64,000 bases of DNA from Ameyamaea chiangmaiensis (GTDB lineage Bacteria > Pseudomonadota > Alphaproteobacteria > Acetobacterales > Acetobacteraceae). The position numbers were made by a program, and so were the translations under genes. The notes beneath the pieces were generated by a model. That model was not told the origin of the DNA and searched no databases. It saw only the letters and a list, made by a program, of their open reading frames with translations. Every line of letters starts with the position of its first letter. Positions within the stretch are counted from its first letter, which is position 1. Positions 52,499 to 61,157 of this stretch are shown piece after piece. The stretch is taken from contig NZ_BAPT01000040.1 in NCBI RefSeq assembly GCF_025995235.1, positions 186,001 through 250,000 of the forward strand. Direction: 5' to 3'.

Positions 52499-54613
52499 AT
52501 GCGTTCACCATTCACGTCATTGACCCATGCACCCGAGGGATCGGGAGGCGGTGCTGCCGTCGGTATCGACAAGCTCTGCATCGATACGATCCGCACCCTG
52601 TCGATGGACGGCGTTCAGAAGGCCAATTCGGGTCATCCCGGCACGGCGATGGCGCTGGCCCCGGTCACCTACGCGCTGTGGCAGGACGTGCTGAAATATG
52701 ACCCGGCCAACCCGCTCTGGCCCGGACGCGACCGCTTCGTGCTGTCCATCGGACATGCCTCGATGCTGATCTACTCGATGATCTATCTGACCGGCGTGCG
52801 CGACGTGAAGGGCGGCACGGTCCTGAGTTCCCCTTCGTTGACGATCGACGACCTGAAACAGTTCCGTCAGCTCGATTCCAAGACGCCGGGCCATCCGGAA
52901 TACCATCACACCGCCGGCGTGGAGACGACGACTGGCCCCCTCGGGCAGGGTTGCGGTAACTCGGTCGGCATGGCGATGGCGCAGAAGTGGCTGGCCGAGC
53001 GCTACAATAAGCCGGGCTACGACCTGTTCGACTATCACGTGTACACCCTCTGCGGTGACGGCGACATGATGGAAGGTGTCGCTTCCGAGGCGGCCTCGAC
53101 CGCCGCCCACCTCAAGCTGGGCAACCTGACATGGATTTACGATTCGAACCGGATCTCCATCGAAGGGTCGACCGATCTGGCGCTGACCGAAGACGTGGCC
53201 AAGCGGTTCGAGGCCTACGGCTGGCACACGTCGGTTGTCACCGATGCCAACGACGTCGCTGACTTCAAGGCCAAGCTTGAGGAAGCGCGCGCGATCACGG
53301 ACCGTCCGAGCTTCATTCTGGTGCACAGCGTCATCGGCTGGGGCGCCCCGCACAAGGCCGGCACGGCACACGCCCACGGCGAGCCCTTGGGCGTGGACGA
53401 GATCAAGGGTGCGAAGAAGGCCTATGGCTGGCCGGAAGATCAGGATTTCTATGTTCCCGACGGCGTTCTGGAGCACTTCCAGGCCGGTATCGGCGCACGC
53501 GGCGCCAAGGAGTCCAAGGCCTGGCAGGAGAAGTTCGCCGCCTACGGGAAAGAGTATCCAGAGCTTGCGTGCGAGATCGAGCAGCTCGACAGCGTGACCC
53601 TGCCGGAAGGCTGGGACAAGGCCATTCCGACCTACGAGGCAAGCCCCAAGGGTGTTGCGTCGCGTCAGAGCTCGGGCGAGGTGCTGAACGCGATCGCGCC
53701 GAACTTCCCGTGGCTGATCGGTGGTTCGGCCGACTTGTCGCCGTCGACCAAGACCAACCTGACGTTCCAAGGCGCCGGCTCCTTCCAGCCGCCCGCATGG
53801 AACGGCACATACGGTGGCCGCAACCTGCATTTCGGTGTGCGCGAGCACGCGATGGGCTCGATCTGTAACGGTATCGCGCTGTCGGGCATTCGCCCGTACT
53901 GCTCGGGCTTCCTGATCTTCTCCGACTACATGAAGCCGCCGATCCGCCTGTCGGCCATCATGAATCTGCCAGTCCTCTACATCTTCACGCACGACTCGAT
54001 CGGCGTGGGCGAGGACGGTCCGACGCATCAGCCGATCGAGCAGCTGGCACAGCTGCGTGCCACGCCGGGCGTGGTTACGGTTCGTCCGGGCGACGCCAAC
54101 GAAGTCGCGGAAGCCTGGCGCACGCTGATCCCGATGACGGACATGCCGGCGGCCCTGGTGCTGAGCCGCCAGAACCTGCCGACTCTCGACCGGTCCAAGT
54201 ATGCGGCGGCGTCGAACCTGGCTAAGGGCGCGTACACGCTGGCATGCTGCGGCACCCTGCCGGACGTGATCCTGATGGCGTCGGGCAGTGAGGTCAGCCT
54301 TGTCGTGGAAGCCTATGAAAAGCTTCTTGCCGAGGGTGTGAAGGTGCGTGTCGTCTCCTTCCCGTCGTTCGAATTGTTCGAGGCGCAGCCGAAGGAATAC
54401 CGCGACAAGGTCCTGCCGCCGTCGGTCAAGGCCCGTGTCGCTGTCGAACAGGCATCGCCGTTCGGCTGGGATCGTTATGCCGGTAACGAGGGCGCCGTGA
54501 TTGCCATGCACGGCTATGGCGCATCGGCACCCGCCGCGCTGCTTCAGAAGAAGTTCGGCTTCACGGTCGAGGCCGTGATCGAGGCCGCCAAGGCGCAGCT
54601 GGCCAAGGCCTGA
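52499..54613 (+). CDS. tkt: Transketolase
   Basis: A 704-residue TPP enzyme moving two-carbon ketol units between sugar phosphates. Signatures: DGVQKANSGHPGTAMALAPV, TTTGPLGQGCGNSVGMAMAQ, the TPP motif CGDGDMMEGVASEAASTAAH ending near LTWIYDSNRISIEG, and HDSIGVGEDGPTHQPIEQLA. ATG 52499 with AAGGAGG 11 bases upstream gives an N-terminus of about 20 extra residues before homology. It is the first gene of the pentose phosphate operon; a 13-bp hairpin follows it. Confidence 0.95.
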   Translation: MRSPFTSLTHAPEGSGGGAAVGIDKLCIDTIRTLSMDGVQKANSGHPGTAMALAPVTYALWQDVLKYDPANPLWPGRDRFVLSIGHASMLIYSMIYLTGVRDVKGGTVLSSPSLTIDDLKQFRQLDSKTPGHPEYHHTAGVETTTGPLGQGCGNSVGMAMAQKWLAERYNKPGYDLFDYHVYTLCGDGDMMEGVASEAASTAAHLKLGNLTWIYDSNRISIEGSTDLALTEDVAKRFEAYGWHTSVVTDANDVADFKAKLEEARAITDRPSFILVHSVIGWGAPHKAGTAHAHGEPLGVDEIKGAKKAYGWPEDQDFYVPDGVLEHFQAGIGARGAKESKAWQEKFAAYGKEYPELACEIEQLDSVTLPEGWDKAIPTYEASPKGVASRQSSGEVLNAIAPNFPWLIGGSADLSPSTKTNLTFQGAGSFQPPAWNGTYGGRNLHFGVREHAMGSICNGIALSGIRPYCSGFLIFSDYMKPPIRLSAIMNLPVLYIFTHDSIGVGEDGPTHQPIEQLAQLRATPGVVTVRPGDANEVAEAWRTLIPMTDMPAALVLSRQNLPTLDRSKYAAASNLAKGAYTLACCGTLPDVILMASGSEVSLVVEAYEKLLAEGVKVRVVSFPSFELFEAQPKEYRDKVLPPSVKARVAVEQASPFGWDRYAGNEGAVIAMHGYGASAPAALLQKKFGFTVEAVIEAAKAQLAKA

Positions 54614-54624
54614 CGCTGCCTTCG

Positions 54625-54657
54625 AAGGTGCCCCGCCCCACGATGGCGGGGCACCTT
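54625..54657 (+). terminator. Perfect 13-bp hairpin between tkt and tal-pgi
   Basis: AAGGTGCCCCGCC (54625-54637) pairs fully with GGCGGGGCACCTT (54645-54657) around a 7-base loop, 11 bases after the tkt stop. No U-tract follows (CCAACAG), so partial termination or protection of the upstream mRNA end is more likely than full termination. Confidence 0.6.
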
Positions 54658-54684
54658 CCAACAGAATTTCCGCGGTTGCGCGAA

Positions 54685-54698
54685 CGGGGTATACCCCG
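54685..54698. promoter_or_regulatory. 14-bp palindrome upstream of tal-pgi
   Basis: CGGGGTATACCCCG is a perfect palindrome 38 bases before ATG 54737 and 27 bases after the tkt hairpin. Its place in a short intergenic gap suggests an operator or a small RNA structure. No regulator can be named. Confidence 0.4.
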
Positions 54699-54736
54699 CC
54701 GGCATCGCGATGTTTCAGTCAAGACGGAGCATAACC

Positions 54737-57604
54737 ATGAACGTCGTGCACAAGACCGGCGCTTCGGGTGTCGGTAACCCGCTGCAGCAACTGGCGCAGT
54801 ACGGGCAGTCGCCCTGGCTCGATTTCATCCAGCGATCCTATACCGAGAACGGCAGCCTGAAAAAGCTGGTGGATGAAGACGGCCTGAAAGGCGTTACGTC
54901 CAATCCGGCCATTTTCGAGAAGGCGATGGGTCACGGTACGGATTACGATGCCCAGATCAAATCGCTTCTGGCCAGCAGCATCCTGTCACCGGGCGAGTTG
55001 TACGAGACGCTCGCCATCGATGATATCAAGGCCGCGACCAAGGTCCTCTACCCGGTGTATGAGACGACCAAGGGCATCGACGGCTATGTCAGCCTCGAGG
55101 TATCGCCGTACCTTGCGTTTGATACCGAGGGCACGGTCGAGGAAGCGCGTCGCCTGTGGAAGGCCGTCGGCGCGAAGAACCTGATGATCAAAATCCCCGG
55201 CACGAAGCAGGGCGCGCCTGCGGTCCGCACCGTGATCTCCGAAGGTCTGAGCATCAACGTCACGCTTCTGTTCGCGCTTGATGCCTACAAGGCGGTTCTC
55301 GAGGCGTATATTGCGGGTCTGGAAGATCGTCTGGCGAAGGGCGAGCCGGTGTCGGGCATCGCCTCGGTCGCATCGTTCTTCGTCAGCCGCATTGACGGCA
55401 AGATCGACGGCGCGATCGACAAGCGTGTCGCGGCCGGTGACAAGGATGCCGATGCCCTGAAGGCGCTGCGCGGCAAGGTTGCGATCGCCAACGCGAAGGT
55501 GGCCTATCAGCATTACCTCGACGTGGTCGCCAGCCCGCGCTGGAAAAAGCTGGCCGACGCCGGCGCGCAGCCTCAGCGCCTGCTGTGGGCGTCGACGGGC
55601 ACCAAGGACAAGGCCTACAGCGACGTGCTGTATGTCGACGAACTGATCGGCGCGGACACGGTCAACACCATTCCGCCGGCGACCTTTGACGCGTTCCGCG
55701 ACCACGGCACGGCCAGCGAGACGCTGACCAAAGACGTGGACGCCGCCCGCACCGTTCTGGCCGAGGCCGAGCGCCTGGGTCTCGATCTGGCCGGGGTCAC
55801 GCAGACGCTGGTGACCGAGGGTTGTGCGTCGTTCGAGGATGCGTTCGACGCGCTTCTCGGCTCGGTGGCGGCGAAGCAGGCGGCGCTGCTTGGTGACACG
55901 CTGATCTCGCAGACCGTCGACCTGCCGGCCGACATTGAAGCGGCCTACAAGGCTGAGCTGGACTCCTGGCGCAAGGCAGGCACGGTGCGCAAGCTGTGGG
56001 CCAAAGACGCCTCCGTCTGGACCGGCAAGGACGAGGGCAAGTGGCTGAAGTGGCTCGATATCGTCGAGGACCGTCTCGGTGATCTCAGCGCTCTGGAGGC
56101 GTTCCAGGCCGAGGTGAAGGCGCGCGGTTTTACCGACGTTCTTCTGTTGGGTATGGGCGGATCAAGCCTTGGTCCGGAGGTGTTCTCCGAGACGTTCGGC
56201 CAGATCTCCGGTTTTCCGAAGCTGCACGTTCTGGACAGCACGGATCCTCAGCAGGTGGTGAGCTACGAGAAAGCCGTTGACCTGTCGAAGACCCTGTTCA
56301 TTGTGTCGTCCAAGTCTGGCGGCACGCTGGAGCCAAACATCCTCAAGGCCTATTTCTACGAGGCCGCGAAGAAGGTTGTCGGCGACAAGGTCGGATCGCA
56401 CTTCGTAGCCGTAACCGATCCGGGCTCCCATATGGAGCAGGTCGCGAAACAGGATGGCTTCTGGAAGATCTTTTACGGCGAGAAGCAGATCGGCGGCCGG
56501 TATTCGGTGCTGTCGAACTTCGGCATCGTTCCGGCCGCTGCGGCGGGCTACGATGTCAAAGGTCTGCTTGAGTCCGCCCAGTATGGTGTGAAGGCGAGTG
56601 CCGCCAGCGTGCCGGCGACGCTGAATCCGGGTGTGCAGCTTGGCGCATTCATGGGTGTCAGTGCGACGAAGTTTGGCCGTGACAAGGTCACGATCATCGC
56701 CTCGCACAAGATCTACGACGTCGGCGCATGGCTGGAACAGCTTTTGGCGGAGTCGACCGGCAAGATCGGCAAGGGTGTGATCCCGTTCGATGGTGAAAAG
56801 ACCGGAGAGCCGTCGGTCTATGGTTCCGACCGCGTGTTCGCCTACCTGCGTCTCAACGCCGATCCGTGCCCGAAGCAGGAAGCGCACGTCAAGGCGCTGA
56901 TCGCGGCTGGCCAGCCAGTGGTGACGATCGGATTGAGCGACGAAAAGCAGATCGCCCAGGTGTTCTTCCAGTGGGAGATCGCGACGGCGGTGGCGGGCTC
57001 GATCCTCGGGATTGACCCGTTCGACCAGCCGGACGTCGAGGCGTCCAAGATCGAGACGCGCAAGCTTACCGATGCTTATAACCAGACGGGTAGCCTGCCC
57101 GCCGAAAGCGCGTTTGCCACCGATGGCAATTTTGCCTTCTTCGCGGACGCGGCGAATCAGTCCACGCTGAAGGGTGGCGACACCGCCGCGATCCTGAAGG
57201 CGCATTTCGACAAGGTGAAAGCCGGCGACTATGTCGGCATCCTTGCGTATATCGAGCGCGATCAGGCGACGCGCGACTGGATCCATACGCTCCAGACGCA
57301 GATCCGCGACGCGAAGAAGGTCGCTACGGCGGGACAGTTCGGCCCCCGTTTCCTGCATTCGACGGGCCAGGACTACAAGGGCGGCCCCAACAGCGGCGTC
57401 TTCCTGCAGATCACGGCCGATGACATCGCTGACGTTGCCGTGCCGGGCGAGAAATACACGTTCGGCGTGGTCAAGGCGGCGCAGGCGCGTGGTGATTTTG
57501 ACGTTCTCGCCGAGCGGGGACGTCGCGCGCTTCGGGTGCATATCAAGGGCGACCTGAAAACGGGCCTTGATACCCTGGCCAAGGCCATCCTCGCAGCAGT
57601 CTGA
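54737..57604 (+). CDS. tal-pgi: Transaldolase / glucose-6-phosphate isomerase fusion
   Basis: A 955-residue bifunctional enzyme. The N-terminal transaldolase (about 1-370) has VTSNPAIFEKAM, the Schiff-base Lys in LMIKIPGTKQG (about residue 152), INVTLLFALDAYKAV and SVASFFVSRIDG. The C-terminal isomerase (about 400-955) has LLLGMGGSSLGPEV (about 468-480), IVSSKSGGTLEPN and GRYSVLSNFGIVPAAAAGYD. The fusion joins sedoheptulose-7-P/fructose-6-P exchange with fructose-6-P to glucose-6-P conversion, favouring carbon recycling into the oxidative branch. The fused form is known from acetic acid bacteria. CGGAG lies 7 bases before ATG 54737. An intrinsic terminator follows. Confidence 0.96.
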   Translation: MNVVHKTGASGVGNPLQQLAQYGQSPWLDFIQRSYTENGSLKKLVDEDGLKGVTSNPAIFEKAMGHGTDYDAQIKSLLASSILSPGELYETLAIDDIKAATKVLYPVYETTKGIDGYVSLEVSPYLAFDTEGTVEEARRLWKAVGAKNLMIKIPGTKQGAPAVRTVISEGLSINVTLLFALDAYKAVLEAYIAGLEDRLAKGEPVSGIASVASFFVSRIDGKIDGAIDKRVAAGDKDADALKALRGKVAIANAKVAYQHYLDVVASPRWKKLADAGAQPQRLLWASTGTKDKAYSDVLYVDELIGADTVNTIPPATFDAFRDHGTASETLTKDVDAARTVLAEAERLGLDLAGVTQTLVTEGCASFEDAFDALLGSVAAKQAALLGDTLISQTVDLPADIEAAYKAELDSWRKAGTVRKLWAKDASVWTGKDEGKWLKWLDIVEDRLGDLSALEAFQAEVKARGFTDVLLLGMGGSSLGPEVFSETFGQISGFPKLHVLDSTDPQQVVSYEKAVDLSKTLFIVSSKSGGTLEPNILKAYFYEAAKKVVGDKVGSHFVAVTDPGSHMEQVAKQDGFWKIFYGEKQIGGRYSVLSNFGIVPAAAAGYDVKGLLESAQYGVKASAASVPATLNPGVQLGAFMGVSATKFGRDKVTIIASHKIYDVGAWLEQLLAESTGKIGKGVIPFDGEKTGEPSVYGSDRVFAYLRLNADPCPKQEAHVKALIAAGQPVVTIGLSDEKQIAQVFFQWEIATAVAGSILGIDPFDQPDVEASKIETRKLTDAYNQTGSLPAESAFATDGNFAFFADAANQSTLKGGDTAAILKAHFDKVKAGDYVGILAYIERDQATRDWIHTLQTQIRDAKKVATAGQFGPRFLHSTGQDYKGGPNSGVFLQITADDIADVAVPGEKYTFGVVKAAQARGDFDVLAERGRRALRVHIKGDLKTGLDTLAKAILAAV

Positions 57605-57615
57605 CCGACGCCATA

Positions 57616-57643
57616 CCTCCCGCTTCGGCGGGAGGCTTTTTTT
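57616..57643 (+). terminator. Rho-independent terminator after tal-pgi
   Basis: CCTCCCGC-TTCG-GCGGGAGG (57616-57635) with the very stable TTCG loop, followed by CTTTTTTT. It starts 12 bases after the tal-pgi stop and is a textbook intrinsic terminator inside what otherwise looks like one operon, so gnd must rely on read-through or its own promoter. Confidence 0.92.
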
Positions 57644-57687
57644 AGTATCGCGCGTGCGAGCATCGCCGCGTATCAGGAGAGAGTTTC

Positions 57688-58683
57688 ATGCAGATCGGCA
57701 TCATCGGCCTCGGCCGCATGGGGGGTAACATCGCGGTCCGTCTGTCGCGCCACGGTCATACGGTCGTGCTGTTCGACCGTGATCAGGCGACAGTGACGAA
57801 AGTGTATGACCGCGCCGAAGCTGGCAACGCGATCAAGGCCAGCAGCGTCGAGGATCTGACCAAGAAGCTGACCGATAGCCGCCGCATCGTGTGGGTGATG
57901 CTGCCGGCGGGCGAGATCACCGAAGCCTGCGTGCAGGAACTCGACGGCTTGTTGTCCAAGGACGACATCGTGATCGACGGTGGTAACAGCTACTACAAGG
58001 ACGATCTGCGTCGTGCCCGGCAGCTGATGGACAAAGGCATCCACTATATCGATGTCGGCACGTCGGGTGGCGTATGGGGCCTCGAGCGCGGTTACTGCAT
58101 GATGTATGGTGGGACGAAGGATTCCACCGATCACATCGATCCGATCCTCAAGGCGCTGGCGCCGGGCAAGGGTGACGTGCCGCGCACGAGCGATCGCGAT
58201 CAGCCGGGCCTCGATCCGCGTGCCGAAGAGGGCTATCTGCATTGTGGGCCGGCCGGTTCGGGCCATTTCGTGAAGATGGTTCACAATGGCATTGAATACG
58301 GCATGATGCAGGCCTTCGCCGAAGGTTTCGACGTTATGAAGTCGAAGAACTCGCCGGCGCTGCCCGAGAACGAGCGCTTCGATCTGAACATGGCCGACAT
58401 CGCCGAAGTGTGGCGTCGCGGCAGCGTGGTTGCGTCGTGGCTGCTTGATCTGACGGCCGATGCCATGGCGAAGAACGGTGAACTGTCCGAGTTCTCTGGG
58501 CAGGTTGCGGATTCGGGCGAAGGGCGCTGGACGATCGAGGCCGCTATCGAGGAGTCGGTTCCCGTACCGGTCATGACGGCCTCGCTGTTTACGCGCTTCC
58601 GGTCGCGCACCGGTAACAACTACGCCGAGAAGGTGCTCTCGGCGATGCGCTTCGGCTTCGGTGGTCACGTCGAGAAGAAATAA
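57688..58683 (+). CDS. gnd: 6-phosphogluconate dehydrogenase, short NAD-type
   Basis: A 331-residue oxidative decarboxylase turning 6-phosphogluconate into ribulose-5-phosphate. It is the short (GndA/YqeC-like) form, not the 470-residue type. Motifs: IGIIGLGRMGGNIAVRL, then VVLFDRDQ where the acidic Asp after the second strand favours NAD+; WVMLPAGEIT, VIDGGNSYYKDD, GTSGGVWGLERGY and the catalytic Lys in GHFVKMVHNGIEYGMMQ. AGGAGAGAG lies just before ATG 57688. An NAD-linked step would uncouple carbon flow from NADPH load. Confidence 0.95.
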   Translation: MQIGIIGLGRMGGNIAVRLSRHGHTVVLFDRDQATVTKVYDRAEAGNAIKASSVEDLTKKLTDSRRIVWVMLPAGEITEACVQELDGLLSKDDIVIDGGNSYYKDDLRRARQLMDKGIHYIDVGTSGGVWGLERGYCMMYGGTKDSTDHIDPILKALAPGKGDVPRTSDRDQPGLDPRAEEGYLHCGPAGSGHFVKMVHNGIEYGMMQAFAEGFDVMKSKNSPALPENERFDLNMADIAEVWRRGSVVASWLLDLTADAMAKNGELSEFSGQVADSGEGRWTIEAAIEESVPVPVMTASLFTRFRSRTGNNYAEKVLSAMRFGFGGHVEKK

Positions 58684-58700
58684 GCATCGCCTGAGAATGT

Positions 58701-58725
58701 GAGCGCCCCGGCAGACGGGGCGCTC
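58701..58725 (+). terminator. Intercistronic hairpin between gnd and zwf
   Basis: GAGCGCCCCG (58701-58710) pairs perfectly with CGGGGCGCTC (58716-58725) around a GCAGA loop, 17 bases after the gnd stop and 28 bases before zwf. No U-tract is present, so it is probably an RNA-processing or stability element. Confidence 0.55.
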
Positions 58726-58753
58726 CACGACCATACCGGAGGAGAGGGGCACC

Positions 58754-60286
58754 ATGGACGGACTGATCGCGTCTTCCTTTGCCATAGCCAGCGGCGCTGA
58801 AGACCAGACCAGGCTCCGGCGTGCGCCGGACTGCACATTTGTCATTTTTGGTGGCGGCGGAGATCTGACCAAGCGCCTTCTCCTGCCGGCGATTTATAAT
58901 CTCGCCTGTGCCAACCTGCTGAACGAGACGTTTTCGATTGTCGCTGTCGACTGGGCCGACATGACGACCGAAGGACTGCGCTCGCAGTTCCGCGACGCCA
59001 TCGACGAGTTCGTGGCCCGACGCGGCACGGCCGCGGCCGTCCTGAACGAGACCGTCTGGGACTGGATGATGGAGCGTATCTCCTATCTCCGGGGGTCGTT
59101 CGAAGAAGCCGATACCTACAAGGCACTTGGCGATAAGATCGGGACGACCAACGCGGTTTTCTATCTGGCCGTCGCGTCGCGCTTTTTCGGCACGATCGTC
59201 GACCAGCTGGGCGAGAGTGGCTTGACCACCGAAGATGGTCAGTTCCGTCGCGTCATCATTGAAAAACCGTTTGGCAGCGATCTTGCCTCGGCCAAGACGC
59301 TGAACGCGCGTCTGTTGCGAACGCTGACAGAGAGCCAGATCTACCGCATCGATCATTATCTCGGGAAGGAGACGGTGCAGAACATTCTGGCCCTTCGATT
59401 CTCGAACGGTATTTTCGAGCCGTTGTGGAACCGCGAGAACATTGACCACGTGCAGATCACGGCCGCCGAGACGGTCGGCGTCGAACGCCGGGGTGGCTTT
59501 TACGAGGGTACGGGCGCGCTGCGCGACATGGTGCCCAATCATATCATGCAGCTGCTGGCGATGACGGCCATGGAAGCGCCGACGTCGTTTCAGGCCGATG
59601 CCGTGCGTGATGAAAAATCCAAGGTCCTGTCAGCTATTCATCCGATGCGCCCCGAAGATATCGTGCGTGCGCAATATGTGCCGGGCAATGTCGGCGGCGA
59701 GCCGGTGAATGGTTATCGGCAGGAAATGAACGTCGCCGCGACGTCGCAGACCGAGACGTTCGTTGCCATGAAGCTGCGGATTGACAACTGGCGCTGGGCC
59801 GGGGTGCCGTTCTACCTGCGTACCGGTAAGCGCCTGACCTGTCGCAAGACGGAAATTGCGATCCACTTCAAGCATGCCCCCTATGCGTTGTTCCGCGACA
59901 CGCCGGTGGAAAAGCTGACGCCCAATATCCTTGTGCTGCACATCCAGCCGACCGAAGGCGTGACGCTTCAGTTCTCGGCCAAGGTACCCGGACCGGCGGT
60001 GCGACTGGGGGGGGTGCGCATGAAGTTCGATTACTCGGACTGGTATACGGAGGGTCCGACCACCGGCTACGAAACGCTGATTTACGATTGCCTGATCGGG
60101 GATGCAACGTTGTTCCAGCGTGCCGACAACATCGAAGCGGGCTGGCGCGTCGTCCAGCCGGCGCTCGATGCTTGGGCGAAGGCCGAAGACCCCCTTTGCT
60201 TCTACGAGGCTGGGACCGCCGGTCCGCGCGACGCGGATGAATTGCTGTCGCGTTCGGGTCGCCGATGGCTGCGGCTGGTGCCCTGA
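58754..60286 (+). CDS. zwf: Glucose-6-phosphate 1-dehydrogenase
   Basis: A 510-residue enzyme oxidising glucose-6-phosphate to 6-phosphogluconolactone. The cofactor motif is VIFGGGGDLTKRLLLPAIYN (GGGGDLTKR instead of the commoner GASGDLTKR). The catalytic region YRIDHYLGKETVQNILALRF is intact, as are IEKPFGSDLASAK and FYLRTGKRL. GGAGAGGGG precedes ATG 58754. A run of eight G residues sits at 60007-60014 inside the frame. It lies between gnd and two HAD genes in the pentose phosphate operon. Confidence 0.95.
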   Translation: MDGLIASSFAIASGAEDQTRLRRAPDCTFVIFGGGGDLTKRLLLPAIYNLACANLLNETFSIVAVDWADMTTEGLRSQFRDAIDEFVARRGTAAAVLNETVWDWMMERISYLRGSFEEADTYKALGDKIGTTNAVFYLAVASRFFGTIVDQLGESGLTTEDGQFRRVIIEKPFGSDLASAKTLNARLLRTLTESQIYRIDHYLGKETVQNILALRFSNGIFEPLWNRENIDHVQITAAETVGVERRGGFYEGTGALRDMVPNHIMQLLAMTAMEAPTSFQADAVRDEKSKVLSAIHPMRPEDIVRAQYVPGNVGGEPVNGYRQEMNVAATSQTETFVAMKLRIDNWRWAGVPFYLRTGKRLTCRKTEIAIHFKHAPYALFRDTPVEKLTPNILVLHIQPTEGVTLQFSAKVPGPAVRLGGVRMKFDYSDWYTEGPTTGYETLIYDCLIGDATLFQRADNIEAGWRVVQPALDAWAKAEDPLCFYEAGTAGPRDADELLSRSGRRWLRLVP

Positions 60287-60288
60287 CG

Positions 60289-61143
60289 ATGGAACATGAC
60301 GTTGTGAACCCGGAGCGGGGGACCCCTGCGCAGACGATACGGCTGGTTGTGTCTGACATCGATGGCACGCTGGTGACGCGGGACAAGCAGTTGACGGAGG
60401 CGGCATTGAAGGCGGCTCGCGATCTGCGTGCCGCTGGAATCGCGCTGTGTCTGGTCAGTTCGCGTGCGCCGCGCGGGATGGAGATGTTCCTTGCACCGCT
60501 GGAGATCGACACGCCGCGCGCCGGTCTGAACGGCGGCCTGATCACGTCGCCGGACGGCACGATCCTGTCGCGTCTCTCGCTTGAGCCGCAAGCGGTCGCG
60601 GCGGCGCTGGACATGCTTGACGTGCACGGCGTCGACGCCTGGCTGTTTCGCGGACATGACTGGTTGGTGAGAAACGCCGGCGGGGCCTATGTGGGCAAGG
60701 AAGAGGCCGTCGTGCAGACACGCCCGACCATTGTGCGCAGTTTCGACGACTATCACGCCGAGGTCGGGAAAATCATGGGTTCGTCCACGGACTATCCCTT
60801 GCTGGAGCGTATGGAAATCGAGATCGGCGCGATGCTGGAAGGGCAGGCGAGCGTGCATCGCTCGTCGGACTATTACCTCGACATCACGCATCCCGATGCC
60901 AACAAGGGCTACGCGGCGTGTGCGCTTGCGGCACGGCTGGGGCTGGATATTTCCGAAGTGGCGTGCATCGGCGACATGAGTAACGACATTCCGATGCTCA
61001 AGGTCGCAGGTCTGGCGATCGCCATGGGCAATGCGCCCGAGACGGTCAAGTCGCACGCGCATTTCGTCACCGCGAGTAATGAGCATAACGGCTGGGCGCG
61101 GGCCATGGAACAGATCGTTCTACCGCGCGCGCCGCGTGCCTGA
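60289..61143 (+). CDS. Cof-type HAD hydrolase, first copy
   Basis: A 284-residue haloacid-dehalogenase phosphatase with a C2-type cap. Motif I VVSDIDGTLV (nucleophile and acid Asp), motif II CLVSSRAPRGM, and Lys in DANKGYAACALA followed by motif IV CIGDMSNDIPMLKVAG. Cof-type enzymes dephosphorylate sugar phosphates or related metabolites. The place after zwf suggests a sugar-phosphate substrate. ATG 60289 follows the zwf stop by two bases; ATG 60265 is an alternative overlapping zwf. Paralogue of the next gene. Confidence 0.88.
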   Translation: MEHDVVNPERGTPAQTIRLVVSDIDGTLVTRDKQLTEAALKAARDLRAAGIALCLVSSRAPRGMEMFLAPLEIDTPRAGLNGGLITSPDGTILSRLSLEPQAVAAALDMLDVHGVDAWLFRGHDWLVRNAGGAYVGKEEAVVQTRPTIVRSFDDYHAEVGKIMGSSTDYPLLERMEIEIGAMLEGQASVHRSSDYYLDITHPDANKGYAACALAARLGLDISEVACIGDMSNDIPMLKVAGLAIAMGNAPETVKSHAHFVTASNEHNGWARAMEQIVLPRAPRA

Positions 61144-61157
61144 GGGGAGTTCTGGCA

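Noticed and set aside
52153..52701. A 182-residue frame spanning the tkt leader and the start of tkt
   Set aside because: It has no ribosome site and overlaps the well-supported tkt start in another phase.
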